From NCBI GenBank assembly GCA_946902875.1, contig OX336345.1:3813395-3877394 (forward strand): a stretch of DNA of 64,000 bases. The letters run 5' to 3'. The position numbers and the translations under genes were made by a program. The stretch's first letter is position 1. Each line of letters begins with the position of its first letter. The notes below the pieces were generated by a model. That model had not been told where the DNA came from. It made no database searches and worked only from the letters and a program-made list of their open reading frames with translations. Origin of the DNA: Nematopogon swammerdamellus (lineage: Eukaryota > Arthropoda > Insecta > Lepidoptera > Adelidae). Positions 1 to 10,075 of this stretch are shown piece after piece.

Positions 1-27
1 TTTATAAAGTATACGCAAATAATGGTT

Positions 28-40
28 TTGTTGTTTCAGG
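28..40 (+). promoter_or_regulatory. 3' splice site just upstream of the 1180-aa ORF
   Basis: A pyrimidine-rich stretch ends in TTGTTTCAG at 31-39, and the ORF start codon follows one base later at 41. This is a good intron acceptor, so the gene probably has an upstream 5'UTR exon outside the window and the coding part lies in one exon. Inferred from the motif only. Confidence 0.6.
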
Positions 41-3000
41 ATGTCATCGAGAAATTCAAGATCTAGGCGACTGGTTAAGTTGTCCAGACAACGTGGCAAT
101 GATCCACCATCGTTTACGCGGATAAAGCCTCGGATTCAAATACTTCCACCAAGTCGGCCCACCGCTGTAGCCGTACCTGGTTGTAATAAAAATGACTTGG
201 ACCTTTCAGCTTCCAACCTGATCTCTGTTGCAACCGCGAGATCTGCAGCTGAACCTGACATGTGTAATTTCGATGATAAATTTTGCGATTTTGCGCCTGT
301 GTCTTTGTCTGCCTCCGACCTTCTATCTGCCGCAACTACAAGACATGCAGTAGAATTTGACACACCTCATTTAGAAGATGACTTAAACTATACAGCGCCG
401 GCTTCTACACCTGCATCTGATGCGCTCTCTCTCGTAATCACGAAACCTACCGTCCATCCTGACACATCTGGTTGCGAAGATGAACTGGTCCATTCAACAC
501 CTGCTTCCGACCTGCAATCTGCCCCAATCACAGGACCTATAGTAGAACCTGGGACGATTCACTTAGAAGATGACCTTAACTATTCAGCGCCAGCGCCTAC
601 ACCTGCATCTGAGGATATCTCTTTCGTAATCTCGCAACCGACTGTTGAATCAAACTGCTCCGGTTGCGGAGATGAACTGGTCCATTCAGCCACTGCACCT
701 GAATCTGCTTCCGACCTACCATCTGCCCTATACACAGGATCTATAGGAGAACCTGGCACGAATCACTTTGAAGATGACCTGAACTATACAGCGCCGGCTT
801 CTACACCTGCATCTGATGCGCTCTCTCTCGTAATCACGAAACCTACCGTCCATCCTGACACATCTGGTTGCGAAGATGAACTGGTCCATTCAACACCTGC
901 TTCCGACCTGCAATCTGCCCCAATCACAGGACCTATAGTAGAACCTGGGACGATTCACTTAGAAGATGACCTGAACTATTCAGCGCCAGCGCCTACACCT
1001 GCATCTGAGGATATCTCTTTCGTAATCTCGCAACCGACTGTTGAATCAAACTACTCCGGTTGCGGAGATGAACTGGTCCATTCAGCCACTGCACCTGAAT
1101 CTGCTTCCGACCTGCCATCTGCCCTAAACACAGGATCTATAGGAGAACCTGGCACGAATCACTTTGAAGATGACCTGAACTATTCAGCACCGGCGCCTAC
1201 ACCTGCATATGAGGATCTCTCTTTCGTAATCTCGGAACTTACTGTTGAACCTAACTGCTCTGGTTGTGAAGACGAATTGGACCAGTCAACGTCTGCGCCT
1301 AAAACTGGCTCTGATATGTTATCTGTCGTAAATAAAAAACCTGCATTCGTACACGACACATCTGATAGTTTTAAAGATATGGACGACTCTTATTCTTTAC
1401 TCTTACATGGCTGCAATATCTTATCCCCTGTTATGACAGGGTGTACAGTTACTCAAGATACTGTCAACATTGACAAAGAGTGCCATTCCACACAGACAGA
1501 TTCAGTTATTTCTGGTCTATTCACCACAGAATTATCTACTGTACTTCAAAAAGAAACGTTAATTTTGACACCAGATGCTGAATTAATGCAAGCGATTACA
1601 CCTATATTACCACCAAATTTATCTCCTACACCAATAATTTCTCGCCGATCTTCTGGGTCAGTCTACGAACCATCTGACAATGAGAGAGATTCTGAAGAAG
1701 ATAATTTTATTCCAACCGTACAAGATAATGCCCAGAATATTGAAAATAATGGGCAAAATGTAGGTAGACCGAGCCGTGGAAGGAAACGAAAATATCCAAA
1801 CCAAACCCGAGCAATCAAGAAGAGATGTGTCAATAAAAATGAGAAATACATAAACACATCTGGCAAAATAGTTGAGCCAAAAATATTTAATGAAAATTTT
1901 AATTGTAATTGCCCTAAGAAATGCACGGAAAAAGTACCTCAAAGCATACGCAAAAAGGAATTTGAAAAATATTGGAGTTCTGGGAGTTTTGAGGCTCGAT
2001 GCGCTTTATTACAGCAGTACGTTAAAGAGATGCAACCAAAAAGAACTTATACAATGAATTCAAAAAGAAAGTATACACGGAAATATTTTTTTAATAACGT
2101 AGAAGTATGTAAGAAAACTCTTCTGAATACGTTGGTAATAAGCCAAACAAAAGTGGATGTCAGCCTCCAAAAATTAAGATCACAAGAACCGTTAAATGAT
2201 CGGAGAGGCACCCATGGTGGTAAAAATGCTGTTTCAGAAGAAAAACTGCAAGAAGTAAATCAGTTTATTGACAGCTTTCCTAAATACGTCTCACATTATT
2301 GTAGGAATACTACTGAAGCCAAATTTCTACCTTCACCAATGAATTTAAGAATTTTGTATGAGTTGTACGTAGAGAAACATGGAGTACGAGAAGGAGAACA
2401 GATAATACGGGTCGTAAGCTTGAGTCGTTTCAAGAAAAGCTTTTACGAAAATTTTAACTTGCGCTTTAAAAAGCCACAGAAAGATACCTGCCTTAGGTGT
2501 GATACGTTCGCAGCAAAAAAAAGAGGAGCAGTGGGAACTTTATTGAATGAAATAGAATCAAAACACAATGACCACATCAAACATGCAGACTCGCTTCGAA
2601 AAAGGATGAAAGACGACTTAAAATTAGCCAAAGAAAATGTAACCATAGAGGCACTGACCTTTGATTTGCAAAAAACTCATTCCGTGCCTTTACTTCCCAC
2701 CAGTGTAGTTTATTATAAGAGGCAATTAAATTTATATAATTTAGGGATACATTCTGGCAGTACAGGGCAAGGTATATTCAACGTTTGGCTGGAACACGAA
2801 GCGGGTCGTGGTACTCAAGAAGTTGGCTCTTGTATAAAAAAATACATTTCAGAAAATCTAAAACCATCTGTAACGCATTTAATTCTCTGGGCCGACTCGT
2901 GTGGGGGTCAAAATCGCAGCATCAAGATGATTCTAATGCTTATTCATATACTGCAAAATCACCTTAATTTGAAAGTAATTACCATTCGATTTCTTCAGCC

Positions 3001-3583
3001 AGGACACACATTCCTTCCAAATGACTCAGAGTTTGGGGATGTAGAGTGCGCTTTAAAAACCCACAACAGACTTTATACTGACGATGACTATATCAATGTA
3101 ATGAAAACTTGCCGCCGAAAAAACAAATTTATAGTAAAGAGACTGAAGGCTGCAGACTTTTATTCTGTAGCAAACTTAGAAAATGCCATAACCAATAGAA
3201 AGGTGGACATAAAGAAAAAAAAGATTAATTGGCTAAATACTTTTGAAATTGAACTACACAAAGATAATCCAAATATTCTGTACATGAAATCAACACTTAA
3301 TGATGAGCCACAAGAACTTGATATTGGAAAATCGAAAGGACGAAAAATCCCCTTGAAAACAATTGCACTAACAACACTATGGCCTAATGGTAAGCCTCTG
3401 TCCAAAGAGAAAATTAAAGACTTAAAGGAGATAATAAAATTGGTTCCCTCGGATTCTAAAAGTTTTTATAACTTTCTACGAAATGTGGAATCTGGTGACT
3501 TCATGGACGATATCGAAGGTTTCGGACCAAACGTAGATTTCGAAATAGAAGAAGAATCTACTGAAGTGGCGGAACGTGATTAA
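41..3583 (+). CDS. large protein with internal repeats and an RNase H-fold, transposase-like C-terminal half
   Basis: Uninterrupted 1180-codon ORF. Residues 1-560 are low-complexity, rich in S, T, P, D and E, and contain a repeat with core LNY(S/T)APxxTPA. Residues about 578-600 are strongly basic (GRKRKY, KKRC) and look like a nuclear localisation signal. A CNCPKKC cluster near residue 622 and a CLRC pair at 817-820 may bind zinc. The C-terminal half shows a FDLQKT strand with D875, ILWADSCGGQNR with D952, and GHTFLPNDSEFGDVE with D995 and E1002. That order of acidic residues on predicted beta strands resembles an RNase H/DDE catalytic core. Similar DSCGGQN proteins are common, uncharacterised, multicopy proteins in arthropods; I believe recent Pfam calls them DUF7869, but could not check. 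The ATG follows a splice acceptor and a polyA signal lies downstream. It could be a host gene, a captured transposase, or the ORF of an autonomous transposon whose ends lie partly outside the window. The ORF is certain; the enzymatic reading is inference. Confidence 0.85.
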   Translation: MSSRNSRSRRLVKLSRQRGNDPPSFTRIKPRIQILPPSRPTAVAVPGCNKNDLDLSASNLISVATARSAAEPDMCNFDDKFCDFAPVSLSASDLLSAATTRHAVEFDTPHLEDDLNYTAPASTPASDALSLVITKPTVHPDTSGCEDELVHSTPASDLQSAPITGPIVEPGTIHLEDDLNYSAPAPTPASEDISFVISQPTVESNCSGCGDELVHSATAPESASDLPSALYTGSIGEPGTNHFEDDLNYTAPASTPASDALSLVITKPTVHPDTSGCEDELVHSTPASDLQSAPITGPIVEPGTIHLEDDLNYSAPAPTPASEDISFVISQPTVESNYSGCGDELVHSATAPESASDLPSALNTGSIGEPGTNHFEDDLNYSAPAPTPAYEDLSFVISELTVEPNCSGCEDELDQSTSAPKTGSDMLSVVNKKPAFVHDTSDSFKDMDDSYSLLLHGCNILSPVMTGCTVTQDTVNIDKECHSTQTDSVISGLFTTELSTVLQKETLILTPDAELMQAITPILPPNLSPTPIISRRSSGSVYEPSDNERDSEEDNFIPTVQDNAQNIENNGQNVGRPSRGRKRKYPNQTRAIKKRCVNKNEKYINTSGKIVEPKIFNENFNCNCPKKCTEKVPQSIRKKEFEKYWSSGSFEARCALLQQYVKEMQPKRTYTMNSKRKYTRKYFFNNVEVCKKTLLNTLVISQTKVDVSLQKLRSQEPLNDRRGTHGGKNAVSEEKLQEVNQFIDSFPKYVSHYCRNTTEAKFLPSPMNLRILYELYVEKHGVREGEQIIRVVSLSRFKKSFYENFNLRFKKPQKDTCLRCDTFAAKKRGAVGTLLNEIESKHNDHIKHADSLRKRMKDDLKLAKENVTIEALTFDLQKTHSVPLLPTSVVYYKRQLNLYNLGIHSGSTGQGIFNVWLEHEAGRGTQEVGSCIKKYISENLKPSVTHLILWADSCGGQNRSIKMILMLIHILQNHLNLKVITIRFLQPGHTFLPNDSEFGDVECALKTHNRLYTDDDYINVMKTCRRKNKFIVKRLKAADFYSVANLENAITNRKVDIKKKKINWLNTFEIELHKDNPNILYMKSTLNDEPQELDIGKSKGRKIPLKTIALTTLWPNGKPLSKEKIKDLKEIIKLVPSDSKSFYNFLRNVESGDFMDDIEGFGPNVDFEIEEESTEVAERD
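386..1300 (+). repeat. in-frame 396-bp coding repeat: two near-identical copies plus a partial third
   Basis: Copy 1 is 386-781 and copy 2 is 782-1177. By eye they differ at about four positions, one of which changes C to Y. The unit is 132 residues and is itself two diverged half-units of 64 and 68 residues (starts at 386, 578, 782, 974, 1178). A diverged partial copy continues to about 1300. The length keeps frame. Copies this similar point to a recent duplication or gene conversion. Confidence 0.95.
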
Positions 3584-3811
3584 AATGTATTATTATGTAC
3601 CTAAGGTTTAGTATTAGAATTAATAATTTTGTGAAGTTTTCGATATTTAATTTCATTTGTATATAATATAATATTTTCATAATAAGTTTTCCTGAGTGGT
3701 TTAACATTTAACGTGTTTGTCTGAAATGCTTTAAAATTTTATAAAAAAATTTAAAACAATAACAGTGTTCTTCATTTCTTTTAATGTGAGCGATTAAAAT
3801 GATCGAATAAA
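3584..3811 (+). terminator. 3'UTR and AATAAA polyadenylation signal of the 1180-aa gene
   Basis: AT-rich sequence follows the stop codon at 3583. The first canonical AATAAA is at 3806-3811, followed by a T/GT-rich stretch, which suits cleavage near 3830. Inferred from motif and position. Confidence 0.5.
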
Positions 3812-4618
3812 GATTTAGAATCTTTAATTTTGTAATTGTATGTGCTTGGCTTGATGTAGCGATAATAGCATTTTACTGTTCTTCAGTAATATGTTATGTA
3901 GCTTGACATAGTTTAAACAGTAATGGTAATATAAAATCTTATTTTGCATATTAGTGTTAAATCGCATAACACATCATTATAAGCTGGGTCTCCTATTTTT
4001 CAAAAATGTGTTAAATAACTTAACACTCAATTTGCAGATAAATCCTAGATGCGTAGATTTTCAATTAAGTGTTATAACAGAAAAATGTAAATTAAACAAT
4101 GAAAAACTATAAAGCTACTTAAAATTTACAAGAAGTTAACATCCTTAATAATTTAAGAAACTGTTTTAACAAAAGTCTATGGTATACATCAATTATAAAT
4201 TGAGCTGCAATTAAAAATACAGAGCTCTTCCTATTAAGTGCTCTCCTGTAAAGTTGGCAATCTGTGGCTTAACATACTATAGCAGAACACCATCCAGTTA
4301 GCCATCAATCGATCCAGTCGCTCTGCGCGCACTTACGACCCACGAGGCGTACAAGGTTCGCGATTTCTCACTATGTACGGTAGTTAATATTTTTAGATAC
4401 TTGTGTAGAGATAGATATTTATTTATTTTATTTTATTAATCGACACAGCTTTCCCTCTCTTCCGCGAATGAGTACCTAATAATTATAAGCTCCTATTCAC
4501 TGAAGATCGGATTGTAGCACCATTGTGAGTGAGAAAAAGTGAGAAAAAGTCGACGAAAGCAAGGCATCCAATATAGAGACCGTTTGGTAATATTTTAGGC
4601 ACACATACAAAGGTGTAC
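3812..4618. other. AT-rich DNA with no recognised gene
   Basis: No ORF worth calling and no repeat shared with the rest of the window. It could hold the 3' end of a transposon carrying the upstream ORF, but I see no inverted terminal repeat. Confidence 0.4.
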
Positions 4619-4938
4619 CGTTTGGGGCCGGTATAACTTGAAAAGAATGGGCCCACTTCATCTCTCCCCGTGCTTGTCATAAAAGCCCTAAGGGATAAGG
4701 ACGTGATGCCATGCCAAAGGGCGACAGGATAGCCACCTCTCACCATGGCGCGGTCCTTCTACTGAGTCATGCAGCAGGTGGGTCTTCGTGCCTTACTTGC
4801 TGCTTGATAGTTATCTTGTCCTAATACTTTGCTTGAACTTGCTGGTCGGTGTTGCGCTGTAATTTACCAGAGTTCTTGCAGCGCAACACCGATTAGTCTG
4901 CTTACCCCGATTTTCGGGATACAGCGTGTGGTATGTAG
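4619..4938 (+). mobile_element. family C short retroposon, copy 1
   Basis: Starts with the degraded hairpin head (GGGGCCGG...GGGCCCAC), then TCTCTCCCCGTGC and a body with GGGCGACAGG, GTCATGCAGCAGGTGGGTCT and CTTACTTGCTGCTTGATAG. It ends GGGATACAGCGTGTGGTATG. Four more copies lie at 14164, 29749 (-), 40999 and 57063 (-). The shared order and shared ends define the family. No ORF, so it is non-autonomous. Confidence 0.75.
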
Positions 4939-6012
4939 GTAAACACAAGGTGCCCTGAACTGAAGATGCACATGGCTTAATATGTTATGCGGGGAACAAA
5001 CAACCCACTTACTTGGAGCTTAAGAGGCTACTCCCCGGGACTCAGAACACCAACCCGGGTCATATGTACTTTCAAATTGATGCACACCTGTGAAAAGTTA
5101 TAAATAAGTATAGGGTATGTTCTAGGTTTCCAATCTACAGAATTATCTTTAGTGAACTATGAGGTTGAAACAGCAAGTTTTTTAAATTCGCTCGATAGAA
5201 AAAAAAATCCGAATATTCCTCTATTTTTACAGCAATTTCTATTGTAAAAATATAAAGAATTAATGTACATTTTTTATAATTTTTCTCCAATTACAATTTT
5301 ATATTCTTTAGTGAACCGCAATGTAAAGAAGTCACAAAGCTAAAATTGTTCATACTTTCAAAATAAAAAAGATTTGCGCGTTATTCGCCTTCCCTTTGTT
5401 TTATCGTAAGCGCCTTGTGGCGAATTCTATCCCGCTCTTGTAAAGAGGAAACTGCCTCGCGCCCGCTTTGTCTCGCAACGCTCCCCACTCCGCTGAGCCA
5501 TAGCCGTCTCTATTTTGAGCGCATGAAATTAGACATTCTGTGGCATGGATGAAACAGGCTTAATAAAACTGGAATTTCCTTATAAATTATCTAGTACAAA
5601 GACTACGATTAATTGTTTACCAAGTGGTTATTCAGTTGGACTTCTTCATTAGTCAGGCTATCTATAACGCTTAATTCGTTAAGTAGCCGGCTAGTGTGTG
5701 CGCATGCGTTGAATTTAAATGAAGCGTATCGGATCGTGTGTGCAGACCGCGAGCTCGATTCGTCGCGCCTCCGACGCTTCAGTCCGGCAAGATTAGGGCC
5801 TTTGTACACTGCGCCTTGTTCGATACAGTGCCTGATGTATGTACGACCTAATGTCGTTCGATGGGTATCGGCATCCGGGTTTTTTGCGGACACCAGGTCA
5901 CGTCGACGGCTCTCTGTTGAGTTCTAAAATAAATTAACGGAAATAATCGGTTTTCTTTTATTTGAGGATGATTATCTGTGTGAAATTTAATAAAAGTTGC
6001 GTTGTGTAATCA
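4939..6012. other. unique DNA, no supported gene
   Basis: Two overlapping opposite-strand ORFs of about 100 codons at 5609-5927 are mutual shadows with no recognisable domain. A more GC-rich patch at 5440-5900 stands out slightly. No repeat match inside the window. Confidence 0.4.
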
Positions 6013-6081
6013 CTTTTTAGGTTTACGTATCAGTACGAAAGCCTATTACTAAGCCTACGTCGTCCGTCTATCCGTCTGTCC

Positions 6082-6183
6082 TTTTTTTTATGGAAACTGA
6101 CACGGTTGACTACATCACCTACAACATTCGTGATGTCAGCCCCACCGGGTGAACTAGGTGCCATGTCAGTGTTTCCCTTCATT
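6082..6183 (-). mobile_element. family A SINE 3' end, nested in family D
   Basis: T8 then ATGGAAACTGACACGGTTG, continuing through the conserved 3' module to GTGCCATGTCAGTG. It is truncated at the 5' end. Orientation follows from the poly-T on the left. Confidence 0.8.
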
Positions 6184-6421
6184 TCATGTAAGAGATAGCC
6201 CATGTCCTACCTTTAAAGTGTTGTATCTTTTGAAACCGTAATAGATAGCCGGTTGAAATTTTGACAGAATATGTGTTATTATGGCAGATATAATAAATAA
6301 AAAAAAATTAATTAAAAAAGTAACGGGTCTCCATACAAGAAACGTGTGTCTTTTCGAAGTTTTGTTTCTGTTGCTCTATTGTAGAAGCCGTAATACACCA
6401 AGCGTCAATATGTGTGTGACC

Positions 6422-6750
6422 TTTTTTTTTTTTTATGGAAACTGACACGGTTGGCTACGCTACATCACCTACAACATCCGTGACGCCAGCCCATAACACC
6501 TGGTGAACCTGGTGCCACGTCAGTGCTTCCCTTCGGTCGTGCCGGCTACACTGAACTGAACGGAAAACACAAACTATTTACATAGCCGCTTCGACCGACG
6601 TTTCATTCAGTGCGGTGGTACCAACCCGGGCGGGATGAACCCTACCACCTAGTAATATAAGAAGGGAGTCATATCCCTTAGTCGCCTTTTACGACATACA
6701 CGGGGAGAGATTCAGTGGGGCTATTCTTTTAAAGTACCGGCCCCACACGG
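6422..6750 (-). mobile_element. family A SINE with hairpin head, full length, nested in family D
   Basis: Poly-T at 6422-6434, then the family A 3' module, the GGTACCAACCCGGGCGGG centre, TAGTCGCCTTTTACGACAT and the head ATTCTTTTAAAGTACCGGCC. On its own strand the head folds as GTGGGGC / GCCCCAC. Identical in layout to the copies at 9419 and 28124. Confidence 0.9.
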
Positions 6751-6889
6751 TACATCCAGTATCCGTACAGTACAGTATCCGTATGTATTGACTGATTATA
6801 TTGTAACTCTAAATTAAAACAATAAATAATAAAAAAAACTTAATGGTACGGAAACCTCGGTGCGTGAGTCCGACTCGCACTTGGCCGCT

Positions 6890-7198
6890 TAATTAATTGT
6901 TTTTTTTTAGTTATTACCTAGTCTTTTATCCGACTGCTCAGAACTCCTGAAGTGCTGTGCTGGTGACAATTACCTTAAATTCAGCGGTCATTTACACGCG
7001 CAATACGCATTTATAAGCCAAACACTCGCCGCATAATGGACGACGGGATTAACTCGGATATAATTGGCCCTTACAAAGTCAAGGCGAGGAAAAAATGAAC
7101 TCGAAGAAACCGTCGAAACAAATATTTTATGACGTTTTCAGTTGGGCTATCGCCAATTTGCGTCAAGTGAAGCGTCCGTTTAATATTATTAAAAGCGG
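6890..7198. other. unique DNA
   Basis: No gene or repeat recognised. Short ORFs entering the poly-C tract on either strand are composition artefacts. Confidence 0.35.
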
Positions 7199-7229
7199 CC
7201 CCCCCCCCCCCCGCGGCCCCCCGCCTCGC

Positions 7230-7260
<31 letters not shown>
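7199..7260 (+). repeat. C-rich homopolymer tract (C14 and C30)
   Basis: C runs at 7199-7212 and 7231-7260 with a short GC-rich interruption. The minus strand carries long G runs able to form quadruplexes. Length is likely unreliable in assembly. Confidence 0.95.
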
Positions 7261-7261
<1 letters not shown>

Positions 7262-7379
7262 CCACAACGAAATGCCTTCACGGTCCGCCTCACCTCGGCT
7301 TATTTGAATAAGTATTTCGGAGCGTCCGAGCCTCATCCTTTATTTCTTTTATTTCACGGTTTACTTTTTAGGGTCACAG

Positions 7380-7470
7380 AAACAACGCTCTGGGATTCTT
7401 GTACTCACTCACGCGGCGGAGGCGCGCGCCCCGGCCGGGGTTCGAACCTCGGCCAGTTCGCGTGTCATTT
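7380..7470 (+). other. possible tRNA-like (T-arm) relic
   Basis: CCGGGGTTCGAACCTCGG at about 7434-7451 is a T-arm with a B-box GGTTCGAACC, and nearby sequence is GC-rich. No convincing A box or acceptor stem is present, so at best it is a degraded SINE head or tRNA fragment. Confidence 0.3.
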
Positions 7471-7663
7471 GCATGCGAGTACTTGCGCACTAGAGGTCAC
7501 ATTGGAATTAAAATTTTGTTTATCTAATTTCCTATTTTGTAAAATGCAAATGGTGTCTGCATGTATTGTGCTGGGTTTAGTGATCGGTGGTAATGTGTCT
7601 GCTGCCGTATCTGCACATATGCCCAACTAATAGCAGTCTAGCTATGATGTCAAGAAATGTCAT

Positions 7664-7875
7664 GCTTCCGAAGCCACCCTCGTTGTTTCTATTATATTCT
7701 CAAAGAACTACTTCAGTATTTTGTTGTTTTGTATTCTTAATTTTTTTGTCACTACAGGTCACATTGGGATTTCAATGTATCGTTCGTATATGTTCGTTTA
7801 GGCTTTTACCGCTGCTTCCGAAACCATCGTCGTTGTTTTGATTATATTCTCAAAGAACTACTTCAGTATTTATTG
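7664..7875 (+). repeat. direct repeat, two about 62-bp copies 150 bp apart
   Basis: GCTTCCGAARCCAYCSTCG and the following TTCTCAAAGAACTACTTCAG occur at 7664-7725 and 7814-7875. A GGTCACATTGG motif before each copy (7494, 7756) suggests a larger, partly eroded duplicated unit. Confidence 0.7.
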
Positions 7876-7959
7876 TATCCGTAATTTTGTTTTAAGTGAA
7901 AACTTCTTTAGCGGCGCTTGGGTAAAAAAATTTAAACTCGCGTCATCGCGTCCTCGTCA

Positions 7960-8515
7960 GTCTCGAAAGCGAAATGTAACCTTAAGTCATTGCATTAAGG
8001 GTTAAGTTACAGTGGCACGGGATCAATTCTGTTCGTAACACCGCGACAGCGACATTTTATTTAAAATGTAACCTTAAGTTACGATTGGCACGGGATCTGC
8101 CGGCACTCCCGGTTTCGGTTGTAGGGTTTCGTTTCGTAACACGTTTATGTCTGTCCATTCTACTAAGTTCTGCAAAATTAATTGTAGGGTTCCGTAACAA
8201 ATGCATGTCTGTCCGTTCTACTAAATTTAACATTTATTTCAAAATGAATGTAGGGTTCCGTAACAAATGCATGTCTGTCCGTTCTACTAAATTTTACAAT
8301 TTTGAACCAAGGTCCTCCGATATTTTATAATGAAAGTAGGGTTCCGTAACACGTTTATGTCTGTCCATTCTACTAAGTTCTGCAAAATGAATGTTGGGTT
8401 CCGTAACAAATGCATGTCTGTCCGTTCTACTAAATTTAACATTTATTTCAAAATTAATGAAGGGTTCCGTGACAAATGCATGTCTGTCCGTTCTACTAAA
8501 TTTTACAAATCATTA
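7960..8515 (+). repeat. irregular tandem array of six units
   Basis: Units start at 8121, 8184, 8250, 8336, 8393 and 8460 and share AGGGTTCCGTAACA, ATGTCTGTCCRTTCTACTAA. Lengths are 57-86 bp. A pair of AAATGTAACCTTAAGT / GGCACGGGATC repeats precedes it (7972, 8063). The unit resembles the start of family D (AGGGTTCCGTA then CTGTCCGTC), so the array may have grown from a D end. The reading frame through it is incidental. Confidence 0.85.
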
Positions 8516-8568
8516 ATGTAACTTTGTTAAATTTACTATTTATGTAATTCAAAGTTTTATTTTAAACT

Positions 8569-8937
8569 ACCAGTTTATCCTTGCGGCTTCGCTCGCGTGA
8601 AATTCGTATTTAAAGAGAAGAAAGTAAATAAGCCGGCTACCGTACCTTTATTTCGGCGCGCGAAACATTTCGATTTCTATGGGAGCCACATCTTAGCGTA
8701 ACTGGAACTGAATTTTATTTAGCCTATCCTGTGTCCCTTATAATCAAATGTGCTTGTACTAAGTTTCATCGAATTCGGATGATCGGTTGAAGAGTTATGG
8801 AGGAACACACATATATACAGAACATATTTCTAAAATTTTAGTATTATACATAGAGTCTACAAACGCAGTATCTCATAAAACAAAGTAACTTACTCCGTGA
8901 CCATCCCTTACAGATTTATTATTAGTTTGATGATGTT
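8569..8937 (+). mobile_element. family G repeat, copy 1
   Basis: GCGGCTTCGCTCGCGTGAAA, then ACCGTACCTTTATTTCGGCG, TAGCCTATCCTGTGTCCC, ATCGAATTCGGATG, a run of ACACATATATACAG, CATAGAGTCTACAAACGCAG and CCTTACAGATTTATTATTAG. Same order at 15432 (partial), 19010, 23193 (partial) and 29258 (partial). It looks like a LINE 3' end or LINE-derived non-autonomous repeat. No ORF. Confidence 0.75.
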
Positions 8938-9418
8938 TTCACTTTGTATCGTTATCAAAAATATGTATGCTTTGCTTTCTAAGATTGCGCCGGTACTCCC
9001 CCAGTGTGGCGTAGCTTCAGGTGCCTTCAAATTGGCTGCTTCGTAATAAATCCTCATCTTTTGAAGACGCCTGACGCGTCAGCGGGTGGGCTTTGTGTTT
9101 TTATTATGAGGGTGTGATATTTTACCCGAGTCATCATGCCAGTCTCCGATTGTCCGGGTATTATTTTACAATTTTTGTTATACTTTAATTTTTTAAGATA
9201 ATTAATCTTTATTTTATGTATATGAGCTTTTTAAATCGAATCTGTACAGAAAATTTATCCTGTTATTATTTAAATTTATATATACATTTGTTTAACAACC
9301 AAATGTTCGCGTCGCGTCGTCCCTGAGAGATGTGCGAGTTCGTGCGACAGGGACGACGCTCTACAATCGGATGGTCTCTTTCTAAAGCTCGACGTGCATT
9401 ATTTGCCGCCGGGAAATG
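8938..9418. other. unique AT-rich DNA
   Basis: A small palindrome-like CGCCTGACGCGTCAGCGGG at about 9068 is the only structure noted. No gene. Confidence 0.35.
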
Positions 9419-9745
9419 TTTTTTAAAGAAACTGACACGGTTGGTTGCTTACATCACCTACAATATCCTCCGTGATGTCGGCCCATAACACCGGGTGAGC
9501 TAGGTGCCATGTCAGCGCTTCCCTTCGGTCGTGCCGGCTCCACTGAACTGGACGGAAAACACAAACTATTTACATAGACGTTTCGACCGACCTTTCATTC
9601 AGTGCGGTGGTATCAGCCCGGGCGGGTTAAACCCTACCACCTAGTAATATAAGAAGGGAGTCTTATCCCTTAGTCGCCTTTTACGACCTACACGGGGAGA
9701 GATGCAGTGGGGCTATTCTTTTATAGTACCGGCCCCACACGGTAC
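9419..9745 (-). mobile_element. family A SINE with hairpin head
   Basis: Tail end GTTTTTTAAAGAAACTGACA at left and head CCGGCCCCACACGGTAC at right. The layout matches 6422-6750 throughout, including TAGTCGCCTTTTACGACC. Confidence 0.9.
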
Positions 9746-10075
9746 TTTATAGAAAACTCTTTGTTGAAGGGTGGAAACTTCTATTGACATTGGTTTTGAA
9801 CTACGGAATCTCTCTACGCACAAGTTGCTAAACACTTTGCCAGGGAGAATACTTTATGAGGCAGAATAGTGTCCTGACCCGTGTCCGAGGCAGCCGGTGG
9901 AATTTGTCCCAGTTTGTAATTAGTTCAAAAACGCCTCCGACCACGGCGCGGCGCTCGGCCATCTCCACATCTAACCCTCCAGAGGCGTATTTGCGTTCCA
10001 AAACAATATGGGCTGTGTTCTTCTCGCCCCCTTTCTATATTTTCGTAGAGGCCACGGTCGATGATGTGCCCTAAC

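Larger units (their letters stand above)
6013..6889 (+). mobile_element. family D repeat, copy 1, broken by two SINE insertions
   Basis: Begins TTTTTAGGTTTACGTA, continues with CTGTCCGTC-like sequence, then AACCGTAATAG, TTGAAATTTT and GGCAGATATAA. It ends ACGGAAACCTCGGTGCG followed by GAGTCCGACTCGCAC. The same order occurs at 42619 and, reversed, at 45054 and 56266. Two reverse-strand family A SINEs sit inside, which accounts for its length of 877 bp against about 310-420 bp for uninterrupted copies. Confidence 0.8.

Noticed and set aside
5300..5330. AATGTAAAGAAGT resembles the animal miR-1 mature sequence
   Set aside because: Only 13 bases agree, the mature 3' part differs and no complementary arm lies within 100 bp on either side.
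5609..5927. Overlapping ORFs of 94 and 104 codons on opposite strands
   Set aside because: They are mirror images of one open stretch with no domain, no splice sites and no repeat of the pattern elsewhere.
7071..7307. Gly-rich and Pro-rich ORFs
   Set aside because: They are translations of the C30 homopolymer tract.
8121..8515. CRISPR-like array
   Set aside because: Units are irregular in length, the spacers are themselves repeated, and the genome is eukaryotic.
8085..8521. CMSVRSTKF repeat protein
   Set aside because: Units vary in length and break frame; the array is better explained as tandem non-coding repeat.
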